A DNA stretch of 64,000 nucleotides, taken from assembly GCA_030246985.1 (NCBI GenBank), contig CP107246.1, forward strand, positions 1,366,282 to 1,430,281, read 5' to 3'. The DNA is from Candidatus Nitricoxidivorans perseverans. GTDB lineage: Bacteria; Pseudomonadota; Gammaproteobacteria; Burkholderiales; Rhodocyclaceae. The notes under the pieces were generated by a model. It did no database searches and was not told where the DNA came from. It saw only the letters and a program-made list of their open reading frames with translations. The first letter of the stretch is position 1, and each line of letters opens with the position of its first letter. This document shows, one piece after another, positions 1 through 8,250 of this stretch. Both the position numbers and the translations under genes were made by a program.

Positions 1-313
1 ACGAACGGTGCATGTCGCTCTGGCATGCCACCAATCCCGATAGCGCAGCCGCATTGCCCGTCGATACCTGGAACATGGCCTGTTTGCCGGCGGCGTCGCC
101 CAACTCAACACTGGCACGGAGTTTCGCCGCCACCCGATCGCGGACGGTAACATCAGAGCAAGTGAGCAAGGCTTCCACCAGCGCCTGGGACGTTGCTGGC
201 ACATCTGTCCAGGTAAACCCAGCGGGCATGGTCAGCCCATTGTCCGTCAAAAAGTCGCGCAGCCCGGCGTCCACCGGCAGTTCGAGCAGCACTTCGACCC
301 ATGTCTTTTTCAT
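1..313 (-). CDS. Uncharacterised protein, 3' end outside the window
   Basis: An open minus-strand frame starts with ATG at 313 and runs off the left edge, giving 104 codons without a stop. It begins MKKTWVEVLLELPVDAGLRD and has an ordinary acidic, soluble composition with no membrane segment. A Shine-Dalgarno-like AAAGGA lies about 8 bases before the ATG, which supports this start. It is divergent from the XRE/ImmA operon across a 236-bp gap. I do not recognise the family. The plus-strand frame over the same bases is its shadow. Confidence 0.6.
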   Translation of the reverse strand, partial: MKKTWVEVLLELPVDAGLRDFLTDNGLTMPAGFTWTDVPATSQALVEALLTCSDVTVRDRVAAKLRASVELGDAAGKQAMFQVSTGNAAALSGLVACQSDMHRS

Positions 314-420
314 CTTCGTAGTCCTTTCCGAAATGGCGTCGGAGGTCTGCGAACGAGGAAATCGAAGCGCTGGCCGGCGACTATGGTCACTAAACTTATA
401 TCGCGCATTAGTAAAGTAGC

Positions 421-496
421 GTGATACAGCGTGATTCTGTTCCCCTCTTATCCGCTTGTCAATAAGCAAGGAACATCTGGCGCTTTCTTGTATCAC
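421..496. promoter_or_regulatory. Inverted repeat in the divergent control region
   Basis: GTGATACA at 421-428 is matched by its exact complement TGTATCAC at 489-496, and a further GTGAT follows at 431. The pair sits between the leftward partial gene and the XRE repressor, where a repressor operator would be expected. A TATACT at 502-507 could be a -10 element, but no good -35 accompanies it. Operator function is inferred only from position and symmetry. Confidence 0.35.
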
Positions 497-549
497 AGAG
501 CTATACTTTCAGTCCTATCAGGATCTATTGACGAGACAGGAGCATCGCT

Positions 550-894
550 ATGGGTTCGGCGTTCGGAATACGCCTGCGAAGCCTGCGCGAGGCCAAAGGA
601 CTGACCTTGCAGCAGGTGGCCGACGCGGTCGGCTGTACGAAGGCCTATATCTGGGAACTGGAGAAAAAACCGGGGCAGCGGCCCTCCGCCGAACGGATCC
701 AGGCCATTGCGAAGATATTGGGCGTAACGATGGGTGATCTCATGGGGGAGCCTGTTGAAGAAGCACCTGAGGCCACTCCCGATGATGTCGTTTTCTTCCG
801 CGAGTATGTCGGCATGCCGGAGGAGGAGAAGCGGCGTTACCGGCAGGCGCTCGAAGTGATGTTTGGCTCGCGCAAGGACGGAGATAAGAAGTGA
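550..894 (+). CDS. XRE-family transcriptional regulator
   Basis: This 114-aa protein has an N-terminal Cro/C1-type helix-turn-helix at about residues 5-62, with the typical sequence LREAKGLTLQQVADAVGCTK. An acidic linker and a short charged C-terminus follow. It probably represses its own operon and element genes. ACAGGAG upstream is a good ribosome site for the ATG at 550. The stop overlaps the GTG of the next gene (GTGA), a metallopeptidase. XRE plus ImmA is a known induction pair in integrative elements, where the peptidase cleaves the repressor after a damage signal. The family call is secure; the targets are inferred. Confidence 0.88.
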   Translation: MGSAFGIRLRSLREAKGLTLQQVADAVGCTKAYIWELEKKPGQRPSAERIQAIAKILGVTMGDLMGEPVEEAPEATPDDVVFFREYVGMPEEEKRRYRQALEVMFGSRKDGDKK

Positions 895-1823
895 CTGCGG
901 AGGTACTCACGCCGCCCAGGGCCGCGTACAACATCATCAAATGGATGCGGGCCTACCTCGGCGGTGAAATGCCTCTGGTTACTGATCTCGATTTGATCCG
1001 GCAGATGCTTCCATCGACGCCCTATGGCAAGGGTGTCAAGGAAATCAAGCCACCGGCGCCTGCGCCGTGGTCTGGCTGTGAGGGTGCGCTGGTTCGTAAT
1101 CCGGACGATTCTGCCGAGTGGGGCATTTTCTACAACGGTTCTGCCAGGCAGGAGCGACGGCGCTTTACCATCGCCCACGAGCTTGGGCATTTCGTGCTGC
1201 ATCGCGCTCAACCGCCCGAAGGCGGCTTCAACTGCGACAAATCCAGCGTCTACTCCGGCTCGGACACCATGGCGGTGATCGAACGCGAGGCCAACGTCTT
1301 TGCCAGCAATCTCCTGATGCCGGGGGACGTGTTCGGCAAATGCATCAATGGCTCGCATGTCGACCTGCATCTGCTGAGTGGTCTGGCCAAGCAATTTGAC
1401 GTGTCGTTCGAAGCCTTGTGCATCCGTTTTATCCAGCACACGAGTCAGCGCGCAATCCTGGTTTGTTGGGACAACGGTTATCTGGACTACGAGTCGCGAA
1501 GCAGATCGGCGGTCATGACGCGTGCGAGAGTTCGGAGAACAGACGATCCGCAGGAGCCGCTACCAAATACCGTGGCTGGCGATACCTCGGTGGCACAGGA
1601 ATGGGGTGGCATCACTTTGTCGGCTGCCGTCTGGTGTGCTGAGGAGGCGCCGTACATGAAGCTGACGGAGTTCAAGCATACCTACAACGAGCGGGATCGC
1701 GTGCTCAGCCTGCTACTGCTGGAGTCGGCCGAGCCGCGACCGTGGGATCGATCCTGGCAGGATGGCGATAGCTTCGATAGTTACGACCAGTTCGTCTCGA
1801 ACGGCCAGTTCCCGGTTCGGTAA
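891..1823 (+). CDS. ImmA/IrrE-family metallopeptidase
   Basis: This 310-aa protein starts at a GTG overlapping the upstream repressor stop. Residues 96-100 are HELGH, the zinc-binding HExxH motif, and the EREAN segment near residue 133 supplies the usual third ligand. The following segment, NVFASNLLMP, is typical of the family. ImmA (ICEBs1) and IrrE (Deinococcus) cleave XRE-type repressors, so the likely substrate is the adjacent protein at 550-894. The C-terminal ~120 residues are a family-variable extension of unknown role. Confidence 0.88.
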   Translation: MTAEVLTPPRAAYNIIKWMRAYLGGEMPLVTDLDLIRQMLPSTPYGKGVKEIKPPAPAPWSGCEGALVRNPDDSAEWGIFYNGSARQERRRFTIAHELGHFVLHRAQPPEGGFNCDKSSVYSGSDTMAVIEREANVFASNLLMPGDVFGKCINGSHVDLHLLSGLAKQFDVSFEALCIRFIQHTSQRAILVCWDNGYLDYESRSRSAVMTRARVRRTDDPQEPLPNTVAGDTSVAQEWGGITLSAAVWCAEEAPYMKLTEFKHTYNERDRVLSLLLLESAEPRPWDRSWQDGDSFDSYDQFVSNGQFPVR

Positions 1824-1842
1824 AACGTAACTGATCGATGAC

Positions 1843-2700
1843 ATGACGACGCTACCCACAGACGGCACACTGCAGACGCTGCAGCATGAAGTTCAGCGAT
1901 TGTTGGGCCGCTGTCTGCTTCGGCTGCAACAATACGAGCGCCTGATCAAGGCCATCGTCGCGCATCACGAGATCGCAGGGCCTGCCCATGCCCTGGAGTC
2001 AATCCGCGCGGCGCGCATCGCCGACACCGCCAGCAAAACGCTTGGCACACTAGTTGGACAACTTATCGGATCGTATGTCGTCACCGATGAAGGCGACACT
2101 CCTGCCGAAGTCTCGGCAGATGCGCCCGAGGACATCATTTCATTTGGGATGCGAATGCATCTGAGTCTTTCCGCCGAAGATTATGTGCGGACAGAAAACG
2201 ATCTGAAGGAACTGGTTTCGCTACGAAACAACCTGGTGCACCACTTCATCGATCAGCACGACCTTTGGAGTCAGGACGGATGCTGTGGAGCGCACGACGC
2301 GTTGATAGTTGCCTACAGCCGTATCGACCAGCACTTCGAGCAACTTCGTGGCTGGGCGGAGCACATGGATCAGGCCCGGCAGTTGGCGGCGGAGTTCGTT
2401 CAGTCGGACGTGTTTCATGATCTTGTGGTTAATGGCATCGCCCCGGATGGTTCAGTGGATTGGCCCGCCTCCGGCATTGTGCGAGCGCTTCGGGAAGCTG
2501 CCGGTGAAATCGCTGTCGAGGGATGGACCCCTGTTGCCATGGCTGGAAGGTGGATTGTCGATCGCCACCCCGAACAAATTCCCGCAAAGTATGGATGCAG
2601 CAGTTGGCGGCAGGTGGTGCATGAGTCTCGTCTTTTTGATCTTCGGTACCGTGAAGTGGATGGCCAGCGTGCTGCTTGGTATCGAGACAAGAAGGCCTAG
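1843..2700 (+). CDS. OST-HTH/LOTUS-domain protein
   Basis: This 285-aa soluble protein has two parts. Residues 1-200 are helical and unassigned, with a run LRNNLVHHF resembling HEPN-like or Cthe_2314-like helical proteins. The C-terminal ~65 residues (GWTPVAMAGRWIVDRHPEQI, then YGCSSWRQVV and AWYRDK) look like an OST-HTH/LOTUS domain, a winged helix linked to RNA or G-quadruplex binding. It lies 20 bp after the ImmA gene and may belong to the same operon. Its role in the element is unknown. Confidence 0.62.
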   Translation: MTTLPTDGTLQTLQHEVQRLLGRCLLRLQQYERLIKAIVAHHEIAGPAHALESIRAARIADTASKTLGTLVGQLIGSYVVTDEGDTPAEVSADAPEDIISFGMRMHLSLSAEDYVRTENDLKELVSLRNNLVHHFIDQHDLWSQDGCCGAHDALIVAYSRIDQHFEQLRGWAEHMDQARQLAAEFVQSDVFHDLVVNGIAPDGSVDWPASGIVRALREAAGEIAVEGWTPVAMAGRWIVDRHPEQIPAKYGCSSWRQVVHESRLFDLRYREVDGQRAAWYRDKKA

Positions 2701-2816
2701 CCCAGAGCCTTCCGGTTTATTCGTGATCCCCTCCGCGCACTCCCGCCAAAACGCGTTACCCGGAGTCGCCTTCGTACATAGCATGAGCAGCGTTACCTTA
2801 TGGAACGCTTCCCATC

Positions 2817-3119
2817 ATGCACGACATCGAACTCATCTCCATCGACCAGGGGAACCCAAGCCCCCGACACGCGCACGAAGAAATCGCTGAATTGCTGTCC
2901 GCAGCATTGCTGCGACTGCGCACCAGAAATTCAGCGTCAGACAATCCAGATAAATCTGGTCGTAGAGAGCCGGTTTGCCTTGGCTTCTCCCACCCACAGC
3001 GCGTGAATGCGAACCCCAATCAGCAAGAAGGAGTCGCACATGACGACACACGCACCCCTGCCCGATACAGCAACAGTCTCGGCTCGCATCGCTCAACTTC
3101 CCCTACTGCCCATGGATAG
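2817..3119 (+). CDS. Small protein upstream of the DUF2924/recombinase genes
   Basis: This 100-aa frame begins MHDIELISIDQG and contains HAHEEIAELLSAALLRLRTR. Small proteins of this kind accompany DUF2924-recombinase loci, from memory of similar elements. Its 3' third overlaps the DUF2924 start at 3040 and the 31-bp element at 2978-3008. The sequence past about residue 75 is low-complexity and may not be conserved. No strong ribosome site precedes 2817, so the exact start is uncertain. Confidence 0.45.
   Translation: MHDIELISIDQGNPSPRHAHEEIAELLSAALLRLRTRNSASDNPDKSGRREPVCLGFSHPQRVNANPNQQEGVAHDDTRTPARYSNSLGSHRSTSPTAHG
2978..3008 (+). repeat. 31-bp upstream element, divergent copy
   Basis: TTGGCTTC, six variable bases, then CCACAGCGC and GTGAAT have the same spacing as the copies at 17.4-18.8 kb and 37.9 kb. 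It ends 31 bp before the DUF2924 ATG at 3040, matching the 30-36 bp seen elsewhere. Read as a promoter it is TTGGCT-N17-GTGAAT. Here it lies inside the open frame 2817-3119, so selection on protein sequence is an alternative explanation. Confidence 0.5.
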
Positions 3120-3510
3120 CATCTGGGCATTGTGGGACGAGCATTTCGATCAGCGACCGAATCATCATCACCGTACCTGGCTGGAGAGCCGACTGGCTTA
3201 CAAGCTCCAGGAGCGGGCTTTCGGCGGTCTCAAGGTATCGGTACGGCGCAAACTGGAGAGCATCGGCGAGACCGGAGTGCTGCCCAAGAATCTTCAGCGC
3301 GAAGCCGATCGCCTCCTGCCGGGCACCATCCTGACCCGCATCTATGATGATGTCGAACACCATGTTCTGGTGCGCGGCGTGCGCGACTTTGAATACCGGG
3401 GGCAGCGCTTCACGAGCCTGACGGCGCTGGCCAGGGTAATCACAGGATGCCCATGGTCAGGCCCGCTATTTTTCGGACTCAAGACGCGCAGCAAGCAGGA
3501 GGCACCATGA
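3040..3510 (+). CDS. DUF2924 domain protein
   Basis: This 156-aa protein starts at the ATG at 3040, behind AAGAAGGAG at 3025-3033. DUF2924 proteins are almost always encoded directly before a large serine recombinase, as here, where stop and start overlap (ATGA at 3507-3510). Recognisable segments are WLESRLAYKLQERAFGGL, PGTILTRIYDDVEHHVLVR and FEYRGQRFTSLTALARVITG. Function is not established; a DNA-binding partner of the recombinase is an inference from constant linkage. Confidence 0.85.
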   Translation: MTTHAPLPDTATVSARIAQLPLLPMDSIWALWDEHFDQRPNHHHRTWLESRLAYKLQERAFGGLKVSVRRKLESIGETGVLPKNLQREADRLLPGTILTRIYDDVEHHVLVRGVRDFEYRGQRFTSLTALARVITGCPWSGPLFFGLKTRSKQEAP

Positions 3511-4925
3511 GAGCGAACCGCACCATGGCGACGCCTTCGCAGCCTATCGTCCCCAAAAAACGCTGCGCCATCTATACGCGCAAATCCACCGACGAGGGAC
3601 TGGACCAGGAATACAACAGTCTGGAGGCGCAGCGGGATGCCGGCTTGGCATTTGTTGCCAGCCAGCGTCACGAAGGCTGGGTTGCCGTCGGCGATGGCTA
3701 CGACGACGGTGGCTATTCCGGTGGCAACTTGGATCGTCCCGGGCTCAAACGTCTCATGGCCGATATCGAGGCCGGCAAGATCGATATCGTCGTGGTTTAC
3801 AAAATCGATCGCTTAACACGGGCCTTGTCGGATTTCGCCAAACTGGTCGATGTGTTCGATCGCAACGGGGTGTCGTTCGTTTCCGTCACCCAGCAGTTCA
3901 ATACCACCACCTCCATGGGGCGGCTCACACTCAACATCCTGCTGTCCTTCGCGCAGTTCGAGCGCGAGGTCACTGGCGAGCGTATCCGCGACAAGATTGC
4001 CGCGAGCAAGGCCAAGGGCATGTGGATGGGCGGCATGCCCCCACTCGGGTACGACGTCGTCGAGCGCAAATTGATCGTCAATACTGTCGAGGCCGAGCTG
4101 GTACGCGGCATCTTTTGCCGATATGCCGAGCATGGTTCGGCGGCGCAGCTTGTGCGCGAACTTGCCATCGAGGGCCACACCACGAAGTCATGGGTCACCC
4201 AGGGGGGACAGCATCGGCCGGGCCGCCCAATAGATCAGCAATATTTGTTCGCCATGCTGCGCAACCGCATCTACCTTGGCGAGATGTTGCATAAGGGCGA
4301 GAGTTATCCGGGACAGCACCAAGCCATCGTTTCTCCTGATCTCTGGAGTGCTGCCCACGCCTTCATCGAACGGCGGAAGCAAGGTCCGCGCGAGCATCGC
4401 ACTGAACACCCGGCACTGCTGGCGGGTCTGCTGTTCGCACCTGATGGGCAGCGCATGATTCACCATTTCACCAAGAAGAAAAACGGACGTCTCTACCGCT
4501 ATTACGTGCCCTACCTGCACAAGCGGCGAAATGCCGGAGCCACACTGCAACCGGGGGCTACGGATGTCGGTGCGCTGCCCGCAGCCGAGATCGAGGCTGC
4601 CGTTCTGGAGCAGATTCACCTGGCGCTGCGCTCACCAGAGATTTTGGTGGCCACTTGGCGATCCTGCCAGAAGCACGCTGCGGGCGCCGATCTCGATGAA
4701 GCGCATGTGGTGATTGCGATGCAACGCATCGGCGCAGTGTGGGAACAGCTTTTTCCGATCGAGCAGCAACGCATCACGCAACTGCTGATCGAGCGTGTCC
4801 AACTGCATGGGCAAGGACTGGACATCCTTTGGCGCGAGGATGGTTGGCTCGGTCTCGGGGCTGACATTGCTTCACATCCACTGATCGAGGAGATGAAGGA
4901 GTCCACGGAGGAGGCGTTCGCATGA
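3507..4925 (+). CDS. Large serine recombinase (site-specific integrase)
   Basis: This 472-aa protein is chosen to start at 3507, behind GCAGGAGG and overlapping the DUF2924 stop. Residues 18-160 form the resolvase domain: YTRKS gives the probable nucleophile Ser27, and YKIDRLTRAL, LLSFAQFERE and ERIRDKI follow. A recombinase domain with PPLGY then leads into a zinc-ribbon-like region (LLFAPDGQRM, KKKNGRLYRYY) and a helical C-terminus. It would catalyse integration and excision of the element. The paralogous C-terminal remnant at 50043-50510 shows that a second such element once sat nearby. The attachment sites could not be located. Confidence 0.92.
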   Translation: MRANRTMATPSQPIVPKKRCAIYTRKSTDEGLDQEYNSLEAQRDAGLAFVASQRHEGWVAVGDGYDDGGYSGGNLDRPGLKRLMADIEAGKIDIVVVYKIDRLTRALSDFAKLVDVFDRNGVSFVSVTQQFNTTTSMGRLTLNILLSFAQFEREVTGERIRDKIAASKAKGMWMGGMPPLGYDVVERKLIVNTVEAELVRGIFCRYAEHGSAAQLVRELAIEGHTTKSWVTQGGQHRPGRPIDQQYLFAMLRNRIYLGEMLHKGESYPGQHQAIVSPDLWSAAHAFIERRKQGPREHRTEHPALLAGLLFAPDGQRMIHHFTKKKNGRLYRYYVPYLHKRRNAGATLQPGATDVGALPAAEIEAAVLEQIHLALRSPEILVATWRSCQKHAAGADLDEAHVVIAMQRIGAVWEQLFPIEQQRITQLLIERVQLHGQGLDILWREDGWLGLGADIASHPLIEEMKESTEEAFA

Positions 4926-5407
4926 GGCAACCAACCAAACCGGCCACGAAAGCCGACAATCCTCGGCTGCGGATGGTTCGTATCGACATCGGCGGCGATG
5001 CACGCAACTACACCACTGGCCAACAGCGGGTAACGGTGGTGCCGCTGACCATCCGTCGCAAACAGAATCGCAAGGTCATGATTCCGCCGGCCGGCGACGA
5101 CTCGGTGCTGGGTACCGGTGGCCACGATTTGCCGATGATCAGGATGTTGGGCAAAGCTTTCTACTGGCAGCGATTGCTCGATGATGGGCGCTATCCCACC
5201 GCGAATGACTTGGCCCGATCGTTGAAGCTCGAGCCTGGTTGGGTGGCAGAAGTATTGCGCTTGACGACGCTGGCGCCGGACATCATCGAGTCCGTCCTTG
5301 ACGGCCGCCAGCCACGTGACCTGAATCTTCACACCTTGCGTGGCCGCCGTGACCAACTGCCACGTGATTGGGGCGAGCAACGCAAAGCGCTGGGGTTCGC
5401 GAACTGA
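4922..5407 (+). CDS. ParB-like HTH protein of the recombinase locus
   Basis: This 161-aa protein overlaps the recombinase stop by 4 bases. After a basic N-terminus, residues ~95-145 contain a KorB/ParB-like helix-turn-helix, ANDLARSLKLEPGWVAEVLR, followed by LTTLAPDIIESVLDG. The minus-strand gene at 49609-50046 is clearly related, sharing RxxxxTLAPDI, and it too follows a recombinase fragment. The pair is therefore a linked module. It probably binds DNA as an accessory or regulator of the recombinase; this is inference. Confidence 0.7.
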   Translation: MRQPTKPATKADNPRLRMVRIDIGGDARNYTTGQQRVTVVPLTIRRKQNRKVMIPPAGDDSVLGTGGHDLPMIRMLGKAFYWQRLLDDGRYPTANDLARSLKLEPGWVAEVLRLTTLAPDIIESVLDGRQPRDLNLHTLRGRRDQLPRDWGEQRKALGFAN

Positions 5408-5434
5408 ACCACTGATGCCGAGACACCTGCCTCG

Positions 5435-5461
5435 ACGGCGAGCCCTGTGCTCGCCGTTTCT
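5435..5461 (+). terminator. Terminator after the recombinase operon
   Basis: A perfect 9-bp stem ACGGCGAGC / GCTCGCCGT (5435-5443 and 5449-5457) has a 5-base loop and is followed by TTTCTGCTTCT. The T tract is interrupted, so termination may be partial. It separates the integration genes from the phage early genes. Confidence 0.6.
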
Positions 5462-5589
5462 GCTTCTGTGCCCCGGGCAATGGCGAACCAGAAGTTTCCT
5501 CGTGGTTCGCCATTCCGTCCCTCTTATGTTCGCCACCCGACGACTGAAATGAGGCCTGCAATTCCTCATCAACGTCATAGGAGGCTTAC

Positions 5590-5853
5590 ATGCCGACACC
5601 TGTCAGCAACACCCCTCGATCGCCCCACCCGGCGATCACTAGCCTGGCACCTGGCGACCGCCGGGTCCTGAACGAAAACGAGCTCGCACAGCGTTGGGGT
5701 GTCAGCCCAAAAACTTTGCAGCGCTGGCGCAGCGAAGGTCGCGGACCTCGCTACCTCAAGTTGTCGAAAAGAGTCAGCTATCCCCTCGAAGCCGTCATCG
5801 ACTTCGAATATAGCGCGCTGCACGACTCGACCTCCGAGCGCGTGGCGAAGTGA
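5590..5853 (+). CDS. AlpA/MerR-type helix-turn-helix protein
   Basis: This 87-aa protein starts at ATG 5590 behind AGGAGG. Residues ~26-75 form a winged HTH, ELAQRWGVSPKTLQRWRSEG followed by GPRYLKLSKRVSYP, of the excisionase/AlpA sort. It opens the early operon and is likely a regulator or directionality factor. The same domain, nearly identical in its core, forms the N-terminal half of the minus-strand protein at 43172-43645. Confidence 0.8.
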   Translation: MPTPVSNTPRSPHPAITSLAPGDRRVLNENELAQRWGVSPKTLQRWRSEGRGPRYLKLSKRVSYPLEAVIDFEYSALHDSTSERVAK

Positions 5854-5864
5854 GGAGGGCGGAC

Positions 5865-6368
5865 ATGATGACTTCCCACACTTCACCCGTCGACATCGAG
5901 CAGGCCATGCCGTTGGCCGAAATGAGCATTGCTCAGATCGCCGCGCTGCCGCCGGAACAACTGCAAGAGGCACACACCAATTTGCTGACCCTGCAGTCCT
6001 TGGTCAAGGGCGTGCTTGATCGCTTCCATGCTGCGCTCGACCAGCGTTATGCCGAGCAGGCCGTGGTAGTCAGACAGGCATCCGGCAAGGACTTCGGCGT
6101 CTGCCATCTCTCCGATGGCCCCCTGCGCATCACGGTCGACGTGCCCAAGAAGGTCGTCTGGGATCAGCCGCAACTGGCCGAAATCGCCCAGCGCATCGCC
6201 GCTGCCGGCGACAAGGTCGGCGACTACATCGACACCGACTACTCGATTTCCGAGTCCCGCTTCAACGCTTGGCCTTCGACCCTCAAGGAGACGTTCGCCA
6301 AGGCCCGCACCGTCAAACCCGGCAAAACCAGCTACCGAATTGCCCTCGTCCAGGAGCCTCACGAATGA
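5865..6368 (+). CDS. Uncharacterised phage early protein
   Basis: This 167-aa protein starts at ATG 5865 after AGGAGGG. The upstream in-frame GTG at 5850 lacks a ribosome site. A helical N-terminus (LPPEQLQEAHTNLLTLQSLV) precedes a segment QASGKDFGVCHLSDGPLRIT and IDTDYSISESRFNAW. Proteins like this occur in early regions of related prophages. No catalytic motif is visible. It overlaps the next gene by 4 bases. Confidence 0.6.
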   Translation: MMTSHTSPVDIEQAMPLAEMSIAQIAALPPEQLQEAHTNLLTLQSLVKGVLDRFHAALDQRYAEQAVVVRQASGKDFGVCHLSDGPLRITVDVPKKVVWDQPQLAEIAQRIAAAGDKVGDYIDTDYSISESRFNAWPSTLKETFAKARTVKPGKTSYRIALVQEPHE

Positions 6369-6655
6369 AAACCCCGACCCTGCATCAATCCCTGCAAGCC
6401 AAGCTCGGCGCCTATGCCGGCGAACACCTGACCGCCGCGATCCGTTATCAGGACCGCTACGGCAATCTGGTGGAGAAGCCCCTGCTCGACGCCACCCTGG
6501 ATGAAGTGGCCTTCGCCATCCAGACCCTCAATGCCGAGAGCGCGAGCATCCACCGCCGCCGCAGCGCGCTCGACAGCCTCTACACCCTGGCCCGTGAGAA
6601 CGGCTGCCTCGGGTCGGACACGGTGGGCGTGATCGCCGTGGAGGTGACGAAATGA
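6365..6655 (+). CDS. Uncharacterised phage early protein
   Basis: This 96-aa protein is translationally coupled on both sides (ATGA overlaps at 6365 and 6652). It is mainly helical (QSLQAKLGAYAGEHLTAAIR, TLNAESASIHRRRSALDSLY) and has no motif I recognise. The longer in-frame start at 6269 falls inside the upstream gene and is rejected. Confidence 0.55.
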   Translation: MKTPTLHQSLQAKLGAYAGEHLTAAIRYQDRYGNLVEKPLLDATLDEVAFAIQTLNAESASIHRRRSALDSLYTLARENGCLGSDTVGVIAVEVTK

Positions 6656-7401
6656 ATCAGATCGTCGCCTTCGACTTCGAGTCGCATGACGTGCGTGTCG
6701 TCCTCGGCCAGGACGGCGAGCCGATGTTCGTCGCCGCCGACCTGCTCTCCACCCTGAACCTCGATCGTAAGGCGCTGGAGCGCCTGGACGACGACGAGAA
6801 GGGTGTGAGTTCAATTCACACCCATGGCGGGCAGCAGGAGATGACCGTGGTCAACGAGTCCGGTCTCTTCAACCTGGTACTCGGCAGCCGCAAGCCCGAG
6901 GCCAAGCGCTTCAAGCGCTGGGTGACACACGAGGTGCTGCCCTCGGTCCGCAAGACCGGTTCCTATGCGGTGCCCGGCTCCGTGGCCGCACTGCCGGCGC
7001 CGACTCAGGACCGCGTCACCGCCATCCTGATGATCGGCGAAGCAGTGGCGAAGGTGCCCGGCGTCAAGCAAGGCATCGCCATGGCAGCGACGCTCACCTG
7101 TATCCAGGAGAACACTGGCCTGTCGGTGGAGACGATGCGTCTGGCGCTGCCCGCCTGCAACGATCCTCTGGCAGCAGTGAACCCGACAAAGCTCGGTGAG
7201 CAAATCGGTCTGTCGGCCAGGGCGGTCAACCTCCGGCTGGCGGGCCTGGGTTTCCAGAATCGCAACGACCGCGACGAGTGGGAACTGACCGATACCGGCC
7301 AGGCATGGGGCGAAGCCTTGCCGTACTCCCGCAACGGGCATTCCGGCTACCAAATCCTCTGGCGGCCTGAAGTCGCCGATCTGCTCAAGGAGGCCGCGTA
7401 A
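6652..7401 (+). CDS. BRO-N domain antirepressor-like protein
   Basis: This 249-aa protein has a BRO/KilA-type N-terminal DNA-binding domain at about residues 1-105: FDFESHDVRVVLGQDGEPMF, NESGLFNLVLGSRKPEAKRF and RWVTHEVLPSVRKTGSYAV are classic. The C-terminal ~130 residues contain a winged-helix-like segment (TKLGEQIGLSARAVNLRLAG) seen in phage antirepressors. It probably relieves repression or regulates early transcription. It overlaps its neighbours by 4 and 1 bases. Confidence 0.85.
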   Translation: MNQIVAFDFESHDVRVVLGQDGEPMFVAADLLSTLNLDRKALERLDDDEKGVSSIHTHGGQQEMTVVNESGLFNLVLGSRKPEAKRFKRWVTHEVLPSVRKTGSYAVPGSVAALPAPTQDRVTAILMIGEAVAKVPGVKQGIAMAATLTCIQENTGLSVETMRLALPACNDPLAAVNPTKLGEQIGLSARAVNLRLAGLGFQNRNDRDEWELTDTGQAWGEALPYSRNGHSGYQILWRPEVADLLKEAA

Positions 7402-8204
7402 TGTCTCTACCCATTATTTCAGCCGACGAACGGATGCGCGAGCGGCATAGCGCCAAGGTCGGCCTGGTCGGCTTTCCCGGTGTCGGCAAGACCACACAAC
7501 TCAAGACCCTACCTGCCGATTCCACGCTGTTCGTCGATCTCGAGGCTGGCGATCTCTCGGTGCGCGACTGGCCGGGTGACACCGTGCGGCCGCGCACTTG
7601 GCAAGAGTTCCGCGACCTCGTGGTGTTCCTCGCCGGCCCGATGCCGACCGCCACCGCCGAACAGTCGTTCTCGCAGGCCCACTTCGAGCATGTCTGCACC
7701 CGGTATGGCGACCCGGCACAGCTGGCCAAATACGACACCTACTTCGTCGACAGCCTGACCGTGCTCTCGCGCCTGTGCTTCGCCTGGTGCAAGACCCAGC
7801 CGCAGGCCTTCAGCGAGAAGAACGGCAAACCGGATAGTCGGGGCGCTTACGGCCTGCTGGGCCAGGAAATGATCACGGCGCTCACGCACCTGCAACACGT
7901 CCGGGACAAGCACGTCATCTACGTCGCCATCCTCGAGGAGAAGACCGATGACTTCAACCGGCGCTACTACCAGCTGCAACTGGAAGGCAGCAAAACCGCG
8001 TTGGAATTGCCTGGCGTCCTCGATGAGGTCGTGACCCTGGCCATCCTCAAGGCTGACGACGGCACGACCTACCGAGGTTTTGTCACCCGCGCTGACAACA
8101 CCTTTGGCTACCCGAGCAAGGACCGTAGTGGCCGCCTCGACGCTATCGAGGAGCCGGATCTCGGCAAGCTCACCCAGAAATGCCTCGGCACCCAGAGCAA
8201 CTGA
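7401..8204 (+). CDS. Sak4-like phage ATPase (RecA-fold)
   Basis: This 267-aa protein has a Walker A motif GFPGVGKTTQ at about residues 24-33 and a probable Walker B, TYFVDSLTVLS, near residue 113. This is the AAA_24 / phage nucleotide-binding family that includes Sak4 single-strand annealing ATPases. An SSB-like gene directly downstream matches the usual Sak4 neighbourhood. It likely acts in phage recombination or replication. The alternative is a generic phage NTPase of unknown role. Confidence 0.75.
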   Translation: MSLPIISADERMRERHSAKVGLVGFPGVGKTTQLKTLPADSTLFVDLEAGDLSVRDWPGDTVRPRTWQEFRDLVVFLAGPMPTATAEQSFSQAHFEHVCTRYGDPAQLAKYDTYFVDSLTVLSRLCFAWCKTQPQAFSEKNGKPDSRGAYGLLGQEMITALTHLQHVRDKHVIYVAILEEKTDDFNRRYYQLQLEGSKTALELPGVLDEVVTLAILKADDGTTYRGFVTRADNTFGYPSKDRSGRLDAIEEPDLGKLTQKCLGTQSN

Positions 8205-8250
8205 GGCCGCAGGCCAATCCATCGCATTTACCCAATTCAAGGAGAAACAC

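Noticed and set aside
12-419. 135-codon plus-strand frame at the left edge
   Set aside because: It is antisense to the partial gene 1-313, has no ribosome site and an odd Ser-rich composition; the minus frame has a good ribosome site and normal composition.
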